Positions 11,743 through 24,771 of a DNA stretch of 64,000 nt are shown piece by piece (within the stretch, counting starts at the first letter, position 1; each line of letters begins with the position of its first letter). The position numbers and the translations under genes were made by a program. Below the pieces are notes generated by a model. That model ran no database searches and had not been told where the DNA came from. It worked only from the letters and a program-made list of their open reading frames with translations. This stretch comes from Marisa cornuarietis (Eukaryota; Mollusca; Gastropoda; Architaenioglossa; Ampullariidae), in the NCBI GenBank assembly GCA_004794655.1, contig SMMW01000522.1, positions 2,480,001 through 2,544,000 of the forward strand. Direction: 5' to 3'.

Positions 11743-13380
11743 TATGAAAAATGCATTTTTCTTTATATAAAGATTGACTTCTGTTAATGCACATAACGCA
11801 TAATGATAGAGAATAGAGAGAATATAAAGAAACGCTTATTTGTGGGCCTTCTCATGTGACGACAGACATACCGACACACCAGAACACACGCAGCGCGCGC
11901 ACACACCCTCACACACTCTAACACCAGCTACACGCTAAATCAAATCCACAAAAATACACTCCAAATAAATATAGCTCGCGCACATATACCTAAACATATC
12001 TACAACCAAATATACGGAGAACAGCTTCAATAGGGAAGAAAATCTCTCACTCAAGGTGAGTTGCAGAAAGGTTAAGCTTTGCTTGGAATGAGCGTTTAGG
12101 ACCAGCACAGTTGACAGCACAGCATATAGTCGTCAGCTCCTCGCACAGAGGAAGCATTAATAATAATAATAATAGTGAACATCGACGTCGTTTACATGCA
12201 TAGATCCAAAATTTAATTAACGGAAAATACAACCACGATGCGCCTAGTTCATAGATCAGAAACAAGTGAACAATTACAGCGAAGTAAAGAGAGAGAGAGA
12301 GATTATCCCGCATAGCGAAAGCTGCAGATAAGATGGTCAAGAAGAATAACAGCTGCAGAGACCGTTAGTGGATGAAGGGGTCTGTACGTGGAAACAGCCT
12401 GGTACACGGGTACACGGCACAGCAAAAAGCACAGATCACAGGAGACACCAAAGTCGAGGTAGGTTCTCGGGTGAGACAGTCCCCTGGCAAAGGAACCTCA
12501 CTCTCCTAGCGATTTAGTGTACGTGCGTGAGTCCTGATATATACTCGTATGTATGTAGGGATGGCACACTCGCAGGTTCACACTGAGTTAATGGCGAACA
12601 CTCGCAGTGTGACGTGCTGACGACAAACCTCGCTGCAGTTGGGCAGGTGCAAATGCATCACCTACTGACGGTACTCAGTGCATGCTGACAGCGATACCTA
12701 TACACGGTAATGCGTGCTGAACGAACGAGACAATGTGTAAGCGCAGCTTAATGTTTAAGGGAATGAGAATTCCTCAGTAATGAATTACCAAGATCAAGAA
12801 AGGTCAACGACAGAAGAAAAAAGACTAACTCGGGAGATGTAACACTGTACTGGGCTTACGGGCCAAGATACCAACTTGTACTACTGGTGGTATAAAGAAG
12901 CAGGATGACCTTTCTAATTTGCACTGTCTTCTGGTGGTGTCTGTGTGTTATAGCCGGCTCCGATGTCGATGTCGCTGGCACTTTTATAGGAGAAGGCTGT
13001 CATAAAGACAGAGCTCTACAACTTATTACCGGCAGGTGAACTATGGTCAGGTGCGCGGATCACGTGACCTATTTTTCCTGGCAAAGATCAGACGAAAATA
13101 AAGCAGCGAGCGGGACAATGGCTTATTGTGGGGGCCGCCGCTCATTCGTGTGCGGAGACCTGCCGTAAGACTAACAGAAGTGTCATTGGTTCGAGACCCA
13201 CAAAGGTCTTGTGCTGAGGACATGAGAATACACCGAGTGGAATCATCATCATCGAGTAAAATCGTCGACATGACTGTTCTGTTTCTTTGTTCCTTCAGCT
13301 TTATTCTGTATCGCAAAGGGGTATTTAAACATACTCTTAAATTATCTTTCACACAGACAGAAAAAGATATAAAAAAGAGA

Positions 13381-13433
<53 letters not shown>

Positions 13434-14019
13434 TGCTTGTGCGTGTTAACATTTAAACTCTTTCGTCCTCCCCCCCCCCCATAAAAAAATTAAAAAATAA
13501 GTAATCAGAGATTTAATTGTTAATTTTGTTCTTCGATATTTATCTTGCGTGCAGTTTGTTAGATAAGCTACATAAATAAACCGAAGGAAGTGGTGTTAAA
13601 ACACTGGGTAGAACAGTAGCAGTTATAATCTTTGTCTTCAGCATGACTGTCAGCGGGTTTTTTTCCTCCAAGTTCATTTCTGCTTGTAATGTCTTATCGA
13701 GTCGTTCAGCACATTCTACTGTTACCTGGATGGAGCGAAGTCAGTTTTTTTAATTTCACTTACGACAGACGGTGACACGAAGCCCGTACAATTTGCATGT
13801 GTGTTTGCATTTCGCTCCCTGAACACCTTTCGCTTTAAAAAGTCTACATAGTGAGTGACGTCAGTGACGTGTATCAGAAATAAGTTTAACAGAAAACTTT
13901 ATTTAAAATTAAAGATGCAAATTATTTCAAAGAAATTAACTGCATTGAAAATTGTTGGTTTTTGTGATTTGAAAAATAGAAATTTGTTGCCAAACATCTC
14001 AAGCTGTAGTGGAGAGCGA
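11743..14019. other. No gene recognised
   Basis: A (TG)24 microsatellite lies at 13384-13431. GGTTCGAGACCC near 13190 matches a B box but has no A box at the right distance upstream. Open frames such as 12047-12340 (-) and 13047-13352 (-) show no recognisable product. Confidence 0.5.
13384..13431. repeat. (TG)n microsatellite
   Basis: An uninterrupted TG run of about 24 units, followed by GCTTGCTTGTGCGTG. Confidence 0.95.
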
Positions 14020-14493
14020 GTTTCTAGTGACAGGACAGTAGTAATATCGTAGTGTAGTTACATCAGCAATCTCCTAGTAACAGGACAGTAGTAATATCCT
14101 AATGTAGTCATCAGCAGTCTACTAGTGACAAGACAGTAGTAATATCCTAGTGTAGTCATCAGCAATCTCCTAGTGACAGGACAGTAGTAATACCCTAGTG
14201 TGGTCATCAGCAATCTCCTAGTAACAGGACAGTAGTAATATCCTAGTGTAGTGATCAGCAATCTCCTAGTGACAGGACAGTAGTAATATCCTAGTGTAGT
14301 CATCAGCAATCTCCTAGTGACAGGACAGTAGTAATATCCTAGTGTAGTCATCAGCAATCTCCTAGTGACAGGACAGTAGTAATACCCTAGTGTAGTCATC
14401 AGCAATCTCCTAGTGACAGGACTGTAGTAATACCCTAGTGTAGTTACATCAGCAATCTCCTAGCGACAGGACATTAGCAGTCTCCAAGTGAAG
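14020..14493. repeat. Minisatellite, 48 bp unit, about 9-10 copies
   Basis: The unit runs CTCCTAGTGACAGGACAGTAG, then TAATATCCTAGTGTAGTCATCAGCAAT. The period is exactly 48 in the interior (for example 14221 to 14269), with a few units carrying an extra ACA in GTTACATCAG. As 48 is 16 codons, the minus strand gives a stop-free 16-residue repeat (LLMTTLGYYYCPVTRR), which explains the 115-codon frame there. Confidence 0.96.
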
Positions 14494-15801
14494 GTAGCAA
14501 TGGTGGGGGGGGGGTTGGACGGACCACACCTGCCGCCCGTGCAATGGGGTGGCCCCAGTGAGCCTCACAATGACCAGCGTGGAGGCCACGTCCATGCTTA
14601 GCGGGCATTTCGTGTTTCGGCCTCTCCCTGGCCATTACCTGTTGTCAAGAAAAGCCAAGAAAGAGACCATTTCCCTACTGGAAACCACTAACGTGTTTTC
14701 TACATCCTGCTGTGGCCAGTGCCAGACGCGCCCACCTCGCGGTGATCAATGGAGACGAAGCCTGTTGCTTATGTAGGCGCGTGTCGCTTCCTCCCCACGT
14801 TGAGGGTATGTTCCGCTACCCACACGCACAACAACGCTTACCACACCTTCAATTGTTCTCTTTCCAAACATTCACTACACATTTTCAATTTATTCTTTTA
14901 GCTAGATATTGTACAAAAAGTATCTTTTCGAGATAGTGTTTGAACTACATATTGTAAAAATTACCGTTTCGATTTTTATATTTTACCTAGATACTTTAAA
15001 ACGTATCTGTTTGCTAAACTGAATTTTTAAAAAGTCAATTTGTCGTCATAGCCAACTGTCACTATGTGTCAAGATCTTAGAGACGACTGTAAAAGGTTCC
15101 TGCTCAGTATCTATGAACTGGGAGCCTTTTGGTTTTTTTTAGTCATCACAGAGTATTACGAGGCTACATGCCTCACGTACATATCTGTAGAGCATTGTAG
15201 CGACACTTGTTACTGTTTTTATTACATGTATTTCATTACGATATCAAAGTATATGCGCAGCATCAGAATATTTATTTCACATCAGAAAAATATTTGCATC
15301 AGCGTATATATTTTAATATCAGTGCTCCCTCTATATCAGGAAAGTTTATATTTAACATCAGAGTGTATATTTGCCATAGGATTATATATACTTGACATCA
15401 AAGTATATGATAACTAGTATCGCTAAATATTGTGAAGGTTTCCAGAATAGGAGTATACATTGCAACTCTCTGGAAAAGTACCAACAGACACGACTTTGTG
15501 CAAAATGGCGCGATTATTCAAAGTATGTTTACGCAGTTGTTTTAAAAACGTAAAAACTGTTTTTGTAAAGAATTTTCTTACTACCTCGGTATTTTGTAAG
15601 ATGTAATGTGACATAATAATTTAAATTATATGAATCTTTATAGCATAATTTATACATTAGAAGAAGACATCATCATCATCATCATCATCATGAGAGTAGT
15701 TGAGTTTCGTATTCCGGCCAAAGGTAAGTTCACCGCGCTTTACCAAGCAGATATATCGAAAACTAGGTAAAAGTAACAATAAGGAAATCTGCAACACACA
15801 G

Positions 15802-15838
<37 letters not shown>

Positions 15839-17159
15839 ATCCAAACACCAACAAGAAAAGGTCCAGCGCAGTGAGGAAAATTGAAAGTGGTGAAAAAAGC
15901 TGGTGAACTGGTGAAAGTATTTCCGGAACAGGTACGTCTTCAAAACATTTTTTAGATGTTTGGTAAACCAAATGTAACGAAGATTATACGAATCTTGGGA
16001 ATGCTGAGGGTGTGATGATCCGAGGAAAAGCCAAGTTTAAGAAGTGTGTAGACCACCCGAGTACCAAAGATATGGTCGGAAGATAATATCTATATTTTAT
16101 AGTAAACCATTTCAAAGATATCTGTCGAAATGAAACTAAATCAAATAGTCTGAAGTGTATATGAAGCTAATCTCATAGCCTCGATTTTTGTAAGAATCTG
16201 TTCACACAGTCTTTGTAAATATGTATGGATAATGTCTTTTCATTTTTATTCTTTACAAAATCTCTTTTATATGAAGCAATATTGTACACACTTGCCGTAT
16301 TAAGATGGTAATTACTTGTACAACCTTTTTTCCCATGAATTTATTCCATCTCCGCATTTTCACACCAATATCTTTACAAGATCTGTATAATACATTTTTC
16401 TAGTATAAACTTAACTTATATAAAAATCTAAACGAAGTGATATACAATACTCCCAGTATTTCTGTGTAAGCTATTCCCAACTTTTGTATACATGAAGAGG
16501 TTGAAGGTTGAAATCGATTGTGAGTGCGCTACCGTAATATGAAAAGTGCCTCGTCACCAAGAAGACATCCCGGAGCTCTTTACCTGTCTGTCGTCTGCTA
16601 CTGCGGGCTCCACAAGTTGACCTCCTCGTCGTATCGACTTGACGAGGTTTACAGAACACCTGATCATTGCGGCTGCTGTGGGGTTGCCGAGGATGAGGGT
16701 GGGGGGTGGGGGGTGGGGGTGGGGGTTCTGTGCAAAAGCAGCTGGGGGAGTGAAGGGGCGTCCCTACAGCGGCCTTAAAAGTGGTCCGTATTTTAATTAG
16801 CTGTTGCTGAGGGCTTGTAAAGAAGCAGAAGCTAGTTTTTACAATGGGGCCTAAAGTAGGCTGAGTGCACGGGCTTGTTTTCCTCAACTCCCCCCTCTCT
16901 CTCTATATATATATATATATAAAAATAAATCGGTGCTGGTTGGTAAAAAAAAAAAAAAAAGTTTTAGAGCGATACGGTAAGATGTTAAGGGTTTATAACG
17001 GGAATTGTCAATGTTGACATGTGTGATGTGTTTGCTTAGATTAGGGTTGAAAGTAGGATGTAAAAAAAAAAAGACAAACAGTTTAGTTAATTTGTTTCAC
17101 AAGGTATGACAGTAACAGTTCACAATGAAAGATTTACAGACGTGTGTGCATGCGCATAC
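14494..17159. other. No gene recognised; AT-rich, microsatellites
   Basis: (ATC)n lies at about 15667-15693, compound (CT)n(CA)n at 15801-15838 and (TA)n at 16903-16920. A weak tandem pattern of ATATCAGAGTATAT-like phrases runs about 15237-15410. Open frames here (15064-15417 +, 16471-16887 -) are unrecognised. Confidence 0.5.
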
Positions 17160-17303
17160 AGGTGTAGGGGTGTGTGTGAGGGAGAGAGAGAGAGAGAGAA
17201 TGTGTGTGAGAGTATGTGTGAGGGTGTATGTGAGAGAAAGAAAATGTTGTGTAAGTGTGAGTGTGTGTGAAAAAAAATGTTTTGAGAGTGTATGTGTTCA
17301 CGC

Positions 17304-17335
<32 letters not shown>

Positions 17336-17402
17336 GCGTGCGTGTGTGTCTGAGTATTTTATGTGAGCGTGTTTGCGCGCGTGTGTGAGTATTTGTGTGT
17401 GA

Positions 17403-17434
<32 letters not shown>

Positions 17435-17640
17435 GAGTGTTTGTGTGTGAGTGTGTGTGTATGTGTGTGTGTGAGCGCGCGCGTGTGTCTGAGTATTTGT
17501 GTGTGAGTGTGTGTGAGCGCGCGCGTGTGTCTGAGTATTTGTGTGTGAGTGTGCGCGCGCGTGTGTCAGTGTTTGTGTGTGAGTGTGTGTGTGTGTGTCC
17601 GCGCGCGCGTGTGTGTGAGTGAGAGTGTGTGTGTGTGTGT
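17160..17640. repeat. TG/CG-rich minisatellite and microsatellite block
   Basis: Repeats of GTGTGTGAGTATTTGTGTGTGAGTG alternate with GCGCGCGCGTGTGTCTGAG. Later units (17420-17590) have a clear period of several tens of bases. (GA)n at 17180-17198 and (CG)n at about 17300-17318 are embedded. All open frames here (Val/Cys/Arg-rich on plus, His/Thr-rich on minus) come from the simple sequence. Confidence 0.93.
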
Positions 17641-18921
17641 CTCAAGGCAGGAGGACACAGCGAGCACGTGCATGCCGTGTGATTAACAAGTTGTCCTGGG
17701 CCGCGAGGAGCTGCCGAAGGACAAGGGTCGCAACCCCGCCCCAACCTCAGTGGCCAAGACCGGAAGCCGGACATCCTCACTAGAGACGTGCTACGTCACC
17801 AGTTGTGTGCAGGGTGAAGAGAGGCTGCGGCCAGAGACCAAATTACCGTGAGATAATGAGGCGAACAGCACCGCCGTCTCAGGACGTCCAGGCTCTCCTT
17901 TTGTCGAAGACACAGTCGACCGGTGTGGGGTACTGGGGGAGGAAGACAGGCAGGCTCAGGGAGCGGAGAGAGAGAAAAGGGGAGGTGGGGAGAGAAATTT
18001 GGAGCGGGGAGTCGTGCAAGTCTAGTTCTTCCGTTTTTCTTTTCCAGAATTCCTTGTCATTATTTCCTCCACTCCTTCTATTGTTTGTTCAGCGTCTTGT
18101 TTCGAACGCAAGCCGGAATAAAAATGAGAATTGGGGTTTTAATTCCGAGTCAATTTAGTGAGAACTATCATGCCCGTGCTTCTGTTTCTTCCTTTTTTTT
18201 TCTTCTTTTTTTCTGTTACCACTAATGAACAAGTACATCTCGTGTATCAAAAATAAAAATCAGAAATATCTATCACCAAAGCTGGAGCTCACCTAGAAAA
18301 ATCTTGTTTTGTCCACTTCTGAAATTATAAATGTAATTCAATGGATCATCTTCATCATCATCATCATTAAAAAAAAAAGTAAAGAACTGTTTCGCATGTA
18401 CTGCTGCCGGTAATGGCCGGACTACAGACACAAGGCTGTATGCAAACATACACAAATGACACCCATTACCCCGCGGCAGCCACTGTCCATAAATCGCCCT
18501 CGACACTGGCGGAGAAACTGGACGACATATGGAGGGCTTGTGAAGAGGGCAGACTCCGCCATGGCCGCGACCCGCGCCAGGTCCGCGGGGGCGGAGGACA
18601 CAAGACATGGAGCACGTGGCGGCACATCAATCGATAGCCATGACCAGCACGAGCTGCCGGCCTTCCCTCCCCCCCTCTCCCCACCGGCCAATCAGTGGAG
18701 CTGGTACAGGATAGAAGTAAACAAACCAACTATGGCGGCGCTGTACTCTCGCTGGTCTGTGGCCTAACAGGAACAAGGGTTAGACAATGGTCGTCGACAG
18801 GGTCAAGCGTAGATAAAGAACGAGAGCACAGGCTGCACAGATTGTTATTTACAGACTTCATTTCTTTAAAATATGCGCACTTGCGTGAAGGTGCATGCAA
18901 TTTGTGTTTGCGCCCGCATTC

Positions 18922-18970
<49 letters not shown>

Positions 18971-19076
18971 AAGGTTCAATTTCAGGAAAATACAATATAA
19001 AATTATCCTGTATTAAACAAAACTTCACAAAAATAAATACATGCATGTTATGCCTACATAAGGTAAGCCATTGAAA

Positions 19077-19164
<88 letters not shown>

Positions 19165-19419
19165 CTTCCTCTTTCTCGCACTATACAGAAAGCTGAGGTT
19201 GATCCAAGGTAGAAAAAAAAGTTTGAGAGCTTCTGATCAGCAGAAGAAAATCTGAATACGAGTATTTTCCATACTTAAGATAAAAGAAATATTACAAGGT
19301 TGGTGAAGTTTGATACATATAAATGTTGGCAGAATGTTACTAACTGTGTTTTGGGTGCAACTTTGGAAAAAGCCTATCGCTTTAGTGCATTGTTCTCCTT
19401 CGAATCTGTCGACACTTTC

Positions 19420-19458
<39 letters not shown>

Positions 19459-20578
19459 GGGCTGAAGTTTCTTCTCCGCCGTCCTCTTCACATCTTCTCT
19501 TTCCTCACTGTTTTTATCTTTTTCTTGATGAACTTTTTCTCTATTTGTTGTAAGTTTATTCGTTTATTATTTTGATAATTCAAGTGGATCCCTTGTGTTT
19601 TCCTCAGCTTACATCTACTGACATTTTTGTAAAATAGCTGCCGTGTTTATGATGGGTTATCCATGCGCGAATGATGCAATGATAAAGTAATGAGTCTTTG
19701 AGCAAAAAGAACTCAGCGACTACTTGTGAGTACTGAGCACTGGGAACATCCTGTTGTCGATGTTAGGAGCAAATAAAGGCACCTGGGGACTTGGCAAAAA
19801 GAGTTTTCAGCTCCTGCTTCTTAATTAGCTGTCACAGGGAGCTCAAGCGCACTCGAGACGCTATGGGACATTTCAGACAATTGTCCTGCTGCCAGCACCG
19901 GATGTGCTACTTGGCCTTCTCTGTTCATGTGCTCACGTGACTTCCGCTAAGATCTGAAGGGGGGGGGGCGGCTTTCATGGACAATGAGAACACGACACAG
20001 CTCTAGTGCCTTGCCTGGACAGGACAGACTGACTTCCTCGCAGACTGACTACTTTAGTGACCCAGCTCTGGCATTCCTCGCTGTGGAGAAACACAACTGA
20101 CACATTACTCGCTCGCTCACTCACTCACTGAGCAGCACGACAGAGATGGTTGTTGTCTTAACAACAGTCCACGCAATGCGAGTCCATCTTCATAATTCCC
20201 TTCTCGTCTTCCTCTGCAGAGTTACGATGTACTCAATTCTTTTTTTTACCGGATTCCTCTTTGCGTTTTCTATTTTGTCTTTTATTAGTCATCGGTACTG
20301 TTGTTTATTCTTCCGTCCTTCGTGTGTTGTCCATGTCTCGTTCTTGCTTCAAGCGCTAAGATCACGCTCCTTATGAACGGGATATATAAATCTAAAGTTG
20401 TTTCTTCTTCTTCTTCTTCTCATTATTATAATTATTTAAAACAAAACTATAGATTGCTGTTGTTCTACACTGTAAGACAAAACTAAGGTTGTTGTTGTCT
20501 ACGCCATAACACAAAAGTAGCGACTGTTGCTGTCTTATACCGCAATACAAAACCCCTTGCCTCTTTCAGTCCTGTATG
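17641..20578. other. No gene recognised; microsatellite-rich
   Basis: Compound (TG)n(AG)n lies at 18921-18969, (CT)n(CA)n at 19077-19160 and (ATC)13 at about 19421-19458. GC-rich stretches at 17690-17900 and 18470-18680 have overlapping open frames on both strands, but none resembles a known protein. Confidence 0.5.
19077..19160. repeat. Compound microsatellite (CT)n(CA)n
   Basis: About 8 CT units pass directly into about 33 CA units. This matches the arrangement at 15801-15838 and, as the reverse complement, at 18921-18969 and 24772-24836. Confidence 0.96.
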
Positions 20579-20588
20579 TCACATAACA

Positions 20589-20776
20589 CCTTTTTTAAAA
20601 TTGGTGTATTACGCCGAGCCAGCAACAAGGCTATATCACGGCAAGGCAGCCAGCCCTGTAAACAGATGCCACATGCAGAGAAAGAACAGCGTGCCCGAGA
20701 CGAGAACTGAACCCAGGACAGCCAACCTTTACTGCATTGGTGACAGGCGCTAACCGCTGCGCCACCGGACCGCCTC
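20589..20776 (-). mobile_element. tRNA-derived SINE, near full length, with target-site duplication
   Basis: On the minus strand the element begins GGCGGTCCGGTGGCGCAGCG. It has an A box (TGGCGCAGCGGTTAGCGCC region, 20745-20764) and a B box (GGTTCAGTTCTC, 20702-20713) about 45 bases apart, as in a tRNA. A body, the 3' motif GCTCGGCGTAATACACCAAT and a short A-rich tail follow. The 10 bp duplication TCACATAACA flanks it (20579-20588 and 20777-20786). Roughly 188 bp, it is the more complete of the two copies in this window. The 3' block resembles mollusc SINEs as I remember them; the family name would need a repeat-library comparison. Confidence 0.92.
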
Positions 20777-20786
20777 TCACATAACA

Positions 20787-22196
20787 TCTAGTGCTACATT
20801 TTTCATATATCAAATAGTACTAAAATCAAATGCTCTGACTGTATATTTCCATTTTAACACAAACCTCCCAGAAATAATAAAAAAGAGAACTTAACTTCAA
20901 ATGGAGAATTATACAAACGAGTAAAATGAGTCTTGATATTACTTGAGACGATAGTTGAGACAGTATTTCTCCTTTCCTCCTATCATTTGCTCTCACGAAA
21001 TAACGAGGAAGAGGACAGCGACAACAACAGCAACATCATGGACTGTAACAACGACATGAACTGTGCGGCCTCCTACAAACCTGCATTACACCGACGAAAC
21101 AATTTTCTCAGCAACCTGACCAGTTCCCAGCCATCTTGCTAGTCGCGGCCGGTGTAAAAAAAAAAAAAACTTCAGGACGAGAGAAAAGGGTCCTTGCCGC
21201 TTGCCGACAAAAAACACGATGCAGCAGGCAGCAATTACACTTTGTCTCGTAGATTCTCGCGGAGAGAGCGGTCAATGTAACTGAAACCTGCGAGATCGGA
21301 TGGTCCGGATGTCAGTATGATTGTCTCAAAAAGAACAAATAGTCCGTACGGCAAGTCGATCAAGTCTCGAGAAAGACACGATGTGAACAACGTAAAAGCG
21401 CGGATCTTTAACAGCCATTTTGTCAAGTCTTGGAGTGAAAGATCAGCGGGTATCGTTCGAACCGGACGGGAGTTCCAGCAGTTACTGTACCATGGAGGGA
21501 AGTCAACGATCGAGTAGACAGCTTAAATCTGTCTTTAAGTCTTAAAAACAATGGCTGACCTTTCCGATTATACTGAAATATAACACAAGGACTAGGGCTA
21601 AAGGACATTAGAACCAAAGACGATTACAAAGAATAAAGGGAATTATTTTTTTTAATACAGAAAAGTAAGTTTATTGAATCTTTGGTGAGGAAAAGACAAA
21701 AAGGGCAACAAAAATGTATTTAAGAAATTGTTTTCCTTCAAAATCTGTGTCTTGAGTATAAAGTAGGCAGACTGCAGAATGGACACGTGCTGTGTCTCTT
21801 CAAGTCACTTTTGGTGTCGAATGATCAAATAAAAGGATTAAAATAAAATTGCTGGAATATGGCCGGGCTCTGCAAGCAAGCAATAGCCCCGGACAACAAG
21901 CTTATCTGATTTCCTAGTGGATTGTTTATCTGCAAAGCTGAACTGGTAGCTAACAAGCTTTTTTTGTGTGAAGCCAGGGCTAGCATCATTCCACTGAGGT
22001 TGTAATGAAATGCCATACGATACTCGTAATTGCAGGCCTAGAGTACAGTCGCTGTCTTTGTTGAAGTATTGTACTGTCGCTGTCGCTGTCGCTGCTACTG
22101 CCTCCCCCCCCCCCACTCGCTCACCTACGCAACATCATCTTGAACATTGGCGCACGTGTTGTCACGACTGGAATATTGTTCTCATCCTACCTTTCT
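20787..22196. other. No gene recognised
   Basis: Overlapping 60-90 codon frames at 21235-21617 and 21825-22237 lie on both strands without recognisable motifs. GTCGCT trimers run at 22077-22093. No splice-bounded exon could be defended. Confidence 0.45.
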
Positions 22197-22470
22197 CTTT
22201 TGTGTTTGTGGTGACTGTGTTCTGTTTATCTCTGTAGTGATTTTTGTTCTGTTTGTGTTTGTGGTGACTGTGTTCTGTTTATTTCTGTAATGATGTTTGT
22301 TGTGTTTTTATCTGTGGTGACTATATTCTGTCTGTGGTACTATTTTCTGTGTGTCTTTGTGGTGACTGTGTTCAGTTTGTGGTGACTGTTATGTTTCTGA
22401 CTGTGGTGCTGTGTTCTGTTTGTATTTGTGTTGACTATGTTCTGTTTGTGCCTCTGGTAACTTGTCTTCT
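22197..22470. repeat. Decayed tandem repeat around TTTGTGGTGACTGTGTTCTG
   Basis: The phrase TTTGTGGTGACTGTGTTCTG and its variants (for example CTGTGGTGACTATATTCTG and GTGTTGACTATGTTCTG) recur about eight times with spacing of roughly 25-40 bases. It is T/G-rich and non-coding. Confidence 0.75.
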
Positions 22471-22574
22471 GTCTCTGTCCGTGCGGCATCTGTACCATGG
22501 TACGGTGCTTGTCAATCACTAATGGGGGTCTGTACTTCCTAAGCTGTATCATTATTACAGCATCTGAGCAAATA

Positions 22575-22695
22575 TTACAATACAATACAACTTTATTTAT
22601 TTCCAATGGCAATTCTAGTTAGTGCTCATACTAGCAGTATATACATAATATAGAAGAAATATCCTACACATACATGTTGGAATAATTTCTCTCTC
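22575..22695 (-). mobile_element. LINE-like 3' end (copy 1)
   Basis: About 118 bases align closely with 59373-59495. Read on the minus strand, both end in a sequence of the type TTGGGGATAAATAAAGTTG then TATTG repeats. That layout (AATAAA-like signal followed by a short tandem tail) is typical of invertebrate and fish non-LTR retrotransposon 3' ends. Both copies are joined at the other side to a simple repeat, CT here and CG/CA in the other. No reverse transcriptase is seen upstream, so this is a 5'-truncated remnant. Confidence 0.6.
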
Positions 22696-23604
22696 TCTCT
22701 TTCTATTTACTACTTAAGTATATTGTACCGCTTCTGCTGCTACATCATATTTTATTAAATGATTACACTTCCCACTATTAGTGATTAAAGGACTTGTGGG
22801 ATTAATTGTTTTCTAATGATTTGATAATGTTCAGTATAGTTCAAGTATGCAAGATACTATGTCCCCAAATCTGGATGAATATTCCCCCTTCCGTTCTCGA
22901 GATACGAACCTACAAACATCATTCACCAAAAAAAGTTCAACGGTACAGGCGTCAGGATAGCGCATGGGAACCTTTAGGTTGTAAGGCCTCAGCCAGGGGG
23001 GAAATCTTGTAATACATGTTAATTACACATTTCGTGAAGTCAAGATTTTGAATTCTTTCTGTGCATGGGAATGCTTTAACTCATTTTTCTCGAGAACGGA
23101 ACGGTGTAAGCGCACAGTACCACACTTGTGTCCCAAGCTATTACATGTTTATCAAACAAATGTTATCATCTATTTTTAGGCGGTGATGTCATTTTGTGGT
23201 GTGTGAATTACCATTTTGGTATTGGCATGTAAATTTTTATTTCTGTTTGCGGCGGGTACATTATCATTTCTCTTATTGACGTGTAAATTACCTTTTCTAT
23301 TTGTGTACATTACTATTTTCTCTCTACTCCAACGCTACCATCTACAGGTGAGAAATTCTCATCCTAGTGGTTTTAAATAAAGCTGCCGATGACTTGCTTC
23401 CTAAGATTATCATCCATTTTCCCCACAGTTATAACTTTCAGACTAACATCAGACAGAAAATTGTTGCACTGGTATTATTATTTAGCGACGATGGTAAACT
23501 TTGAATGTGTTTTAACATTAACACAAAAGACATCAAAGAACACATTCAGTCCTAGTTAAAAATAATATTGGTCGAGCGATTTTCTTTCTGAGCGGGGGCT
23601 ATAT
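22696..23604. other. No gene recognised; short inverted repeat
   Basis: TTCCGTTCTCGAGA at 22893-22906 is the exact inverse of TCTCGAGAACGGAA at 23087-23100, about 180 bases away. The flanks do not extend the match convincingly. This could be the ends of a small non-autonomous element, or chance. No coding signal. Confidence 0.35.
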
Positions 23605-24075
23605 TATGGGTTATCACGTTCTGTGTGTGTTTATCATGTTCTATGTTCACATGTCATGAACTGTATGTGTGCACATATAGAGTCCTGCGTGTGTTTGTCG
23701 TGCTTTGTGTGCACATATCATTGTATGAATGTGTGCACGTATCCCGTTCTGTGTGTTTATTATGTTATGTGTCTTCACCTTCTGTGTGTATCCTGTTCTG
23801 TGTGTTTATTATGTTATGTGTCTTCACCTTCTGTGTGTATCCTGTTCTGTGTGTTTATTATGTTATGTGTCTTCACCTTCTGTGTGTATCCTGTTCTGTG
23901 TGTTTATTATGTTATGTGTCTTCACCTTCTGTGTGTATCCTGTTCTGTGTGTTTATTATGTTATGTGTGTCTTCACCTTCTGTTTTTATCCTGTTATGTT
24001 TGTTTTTCACTTTCTGTGTTTATAATTGCTTATGCTCTCTCTTTCTGTGTGTGTGGGTTTAAACTTTCTCTGTGT
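23605..24075. repeat. Minisatellite, 49 bp unit, with degenerate flanks
   Basis: The core at about 23740-23990 has units starting TCCTGTTCTGTGTGTTTATT at 23791, 23840, 23889 and 23938, a strict 49 bp period. Diverged units extend to about 23605 and 24075. The unit is stop-free on plus. As 49 leaves remainder 1 on division by 3, the three plus frames all read the same 49-residue Cys/Val/Leu-rich cycle. The 98-156 codon open frames are therefore artefacts. Confidence 0.95.
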
Positions 24076-24768
24076 TTATCGCGCTCGGTGTAGCTTATCA
24101 GGTTTTTGTGTCCATATATCACGCGAATATCTTCCTGTCACTCAAGCAGGGCAAACCTTTTTTGAGACAGTCTATAATTTCTTTCTGTCATCACGTCCTG
24201 GTGTTTATGACCTCGCAGTTTAGTGTTCGTACTGCCAACATGTAATCAGTTTAATGAGAAAAAAATGTCACGTGACTCATTTCATGACTCTGAATCACGT
24301 TCTTTCTCTCCTTTTTATCACCTCTTTATCTACTTTGTCCTTTCTGAGACACCGCGTCAAACACTTGTCACCAAAACAATGACAGTCCTGAGACAAAACA
24401 ATAAAACTCCCGGGTGACTATCTCTAATGTCAGTTCATCATGACTAAATGTCTACATAGGTACAGGGCGGAGCTAGCTTGATATCATGTAGATTCACTCG
24501 ATCCTTCCCTTGATCACTAACAATTGCTCAGTCACCCAGTTAATCAATCGCTCAATCACTCAATCATTCTTCTCCCCCTTTCTCTCCTCCTTTTCTACTC
24601 TCTCTACCGACTCCCTTCTCGCTTTTTTTCTCTATCTCGTCAACAGTGCTTTCTCCAACAACGCTTCAAAGAATATGCCTCCCATTTGGAAAGGGTCGGA
24701 TAGCAGAACTTTGGTAGCCATGACGACAACGACAATTTTCATCAGACGCCAAAAGGTTTCAAAAATAA

Positions 24769-24771
<3 letters not shown>

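Noticed and set aside
13126..13210. tRNA gene at the GGTTCGAGACCC B-box match
   Set aside because: There is no A box or acceptor stem at tRNA spacing upstream.
23623..24093. Hydrophobic Cys-rich frame resembling a membrane protein
   Set aside because: It is derived from the 49 bp minisatellite, with the same peptide in three frames.
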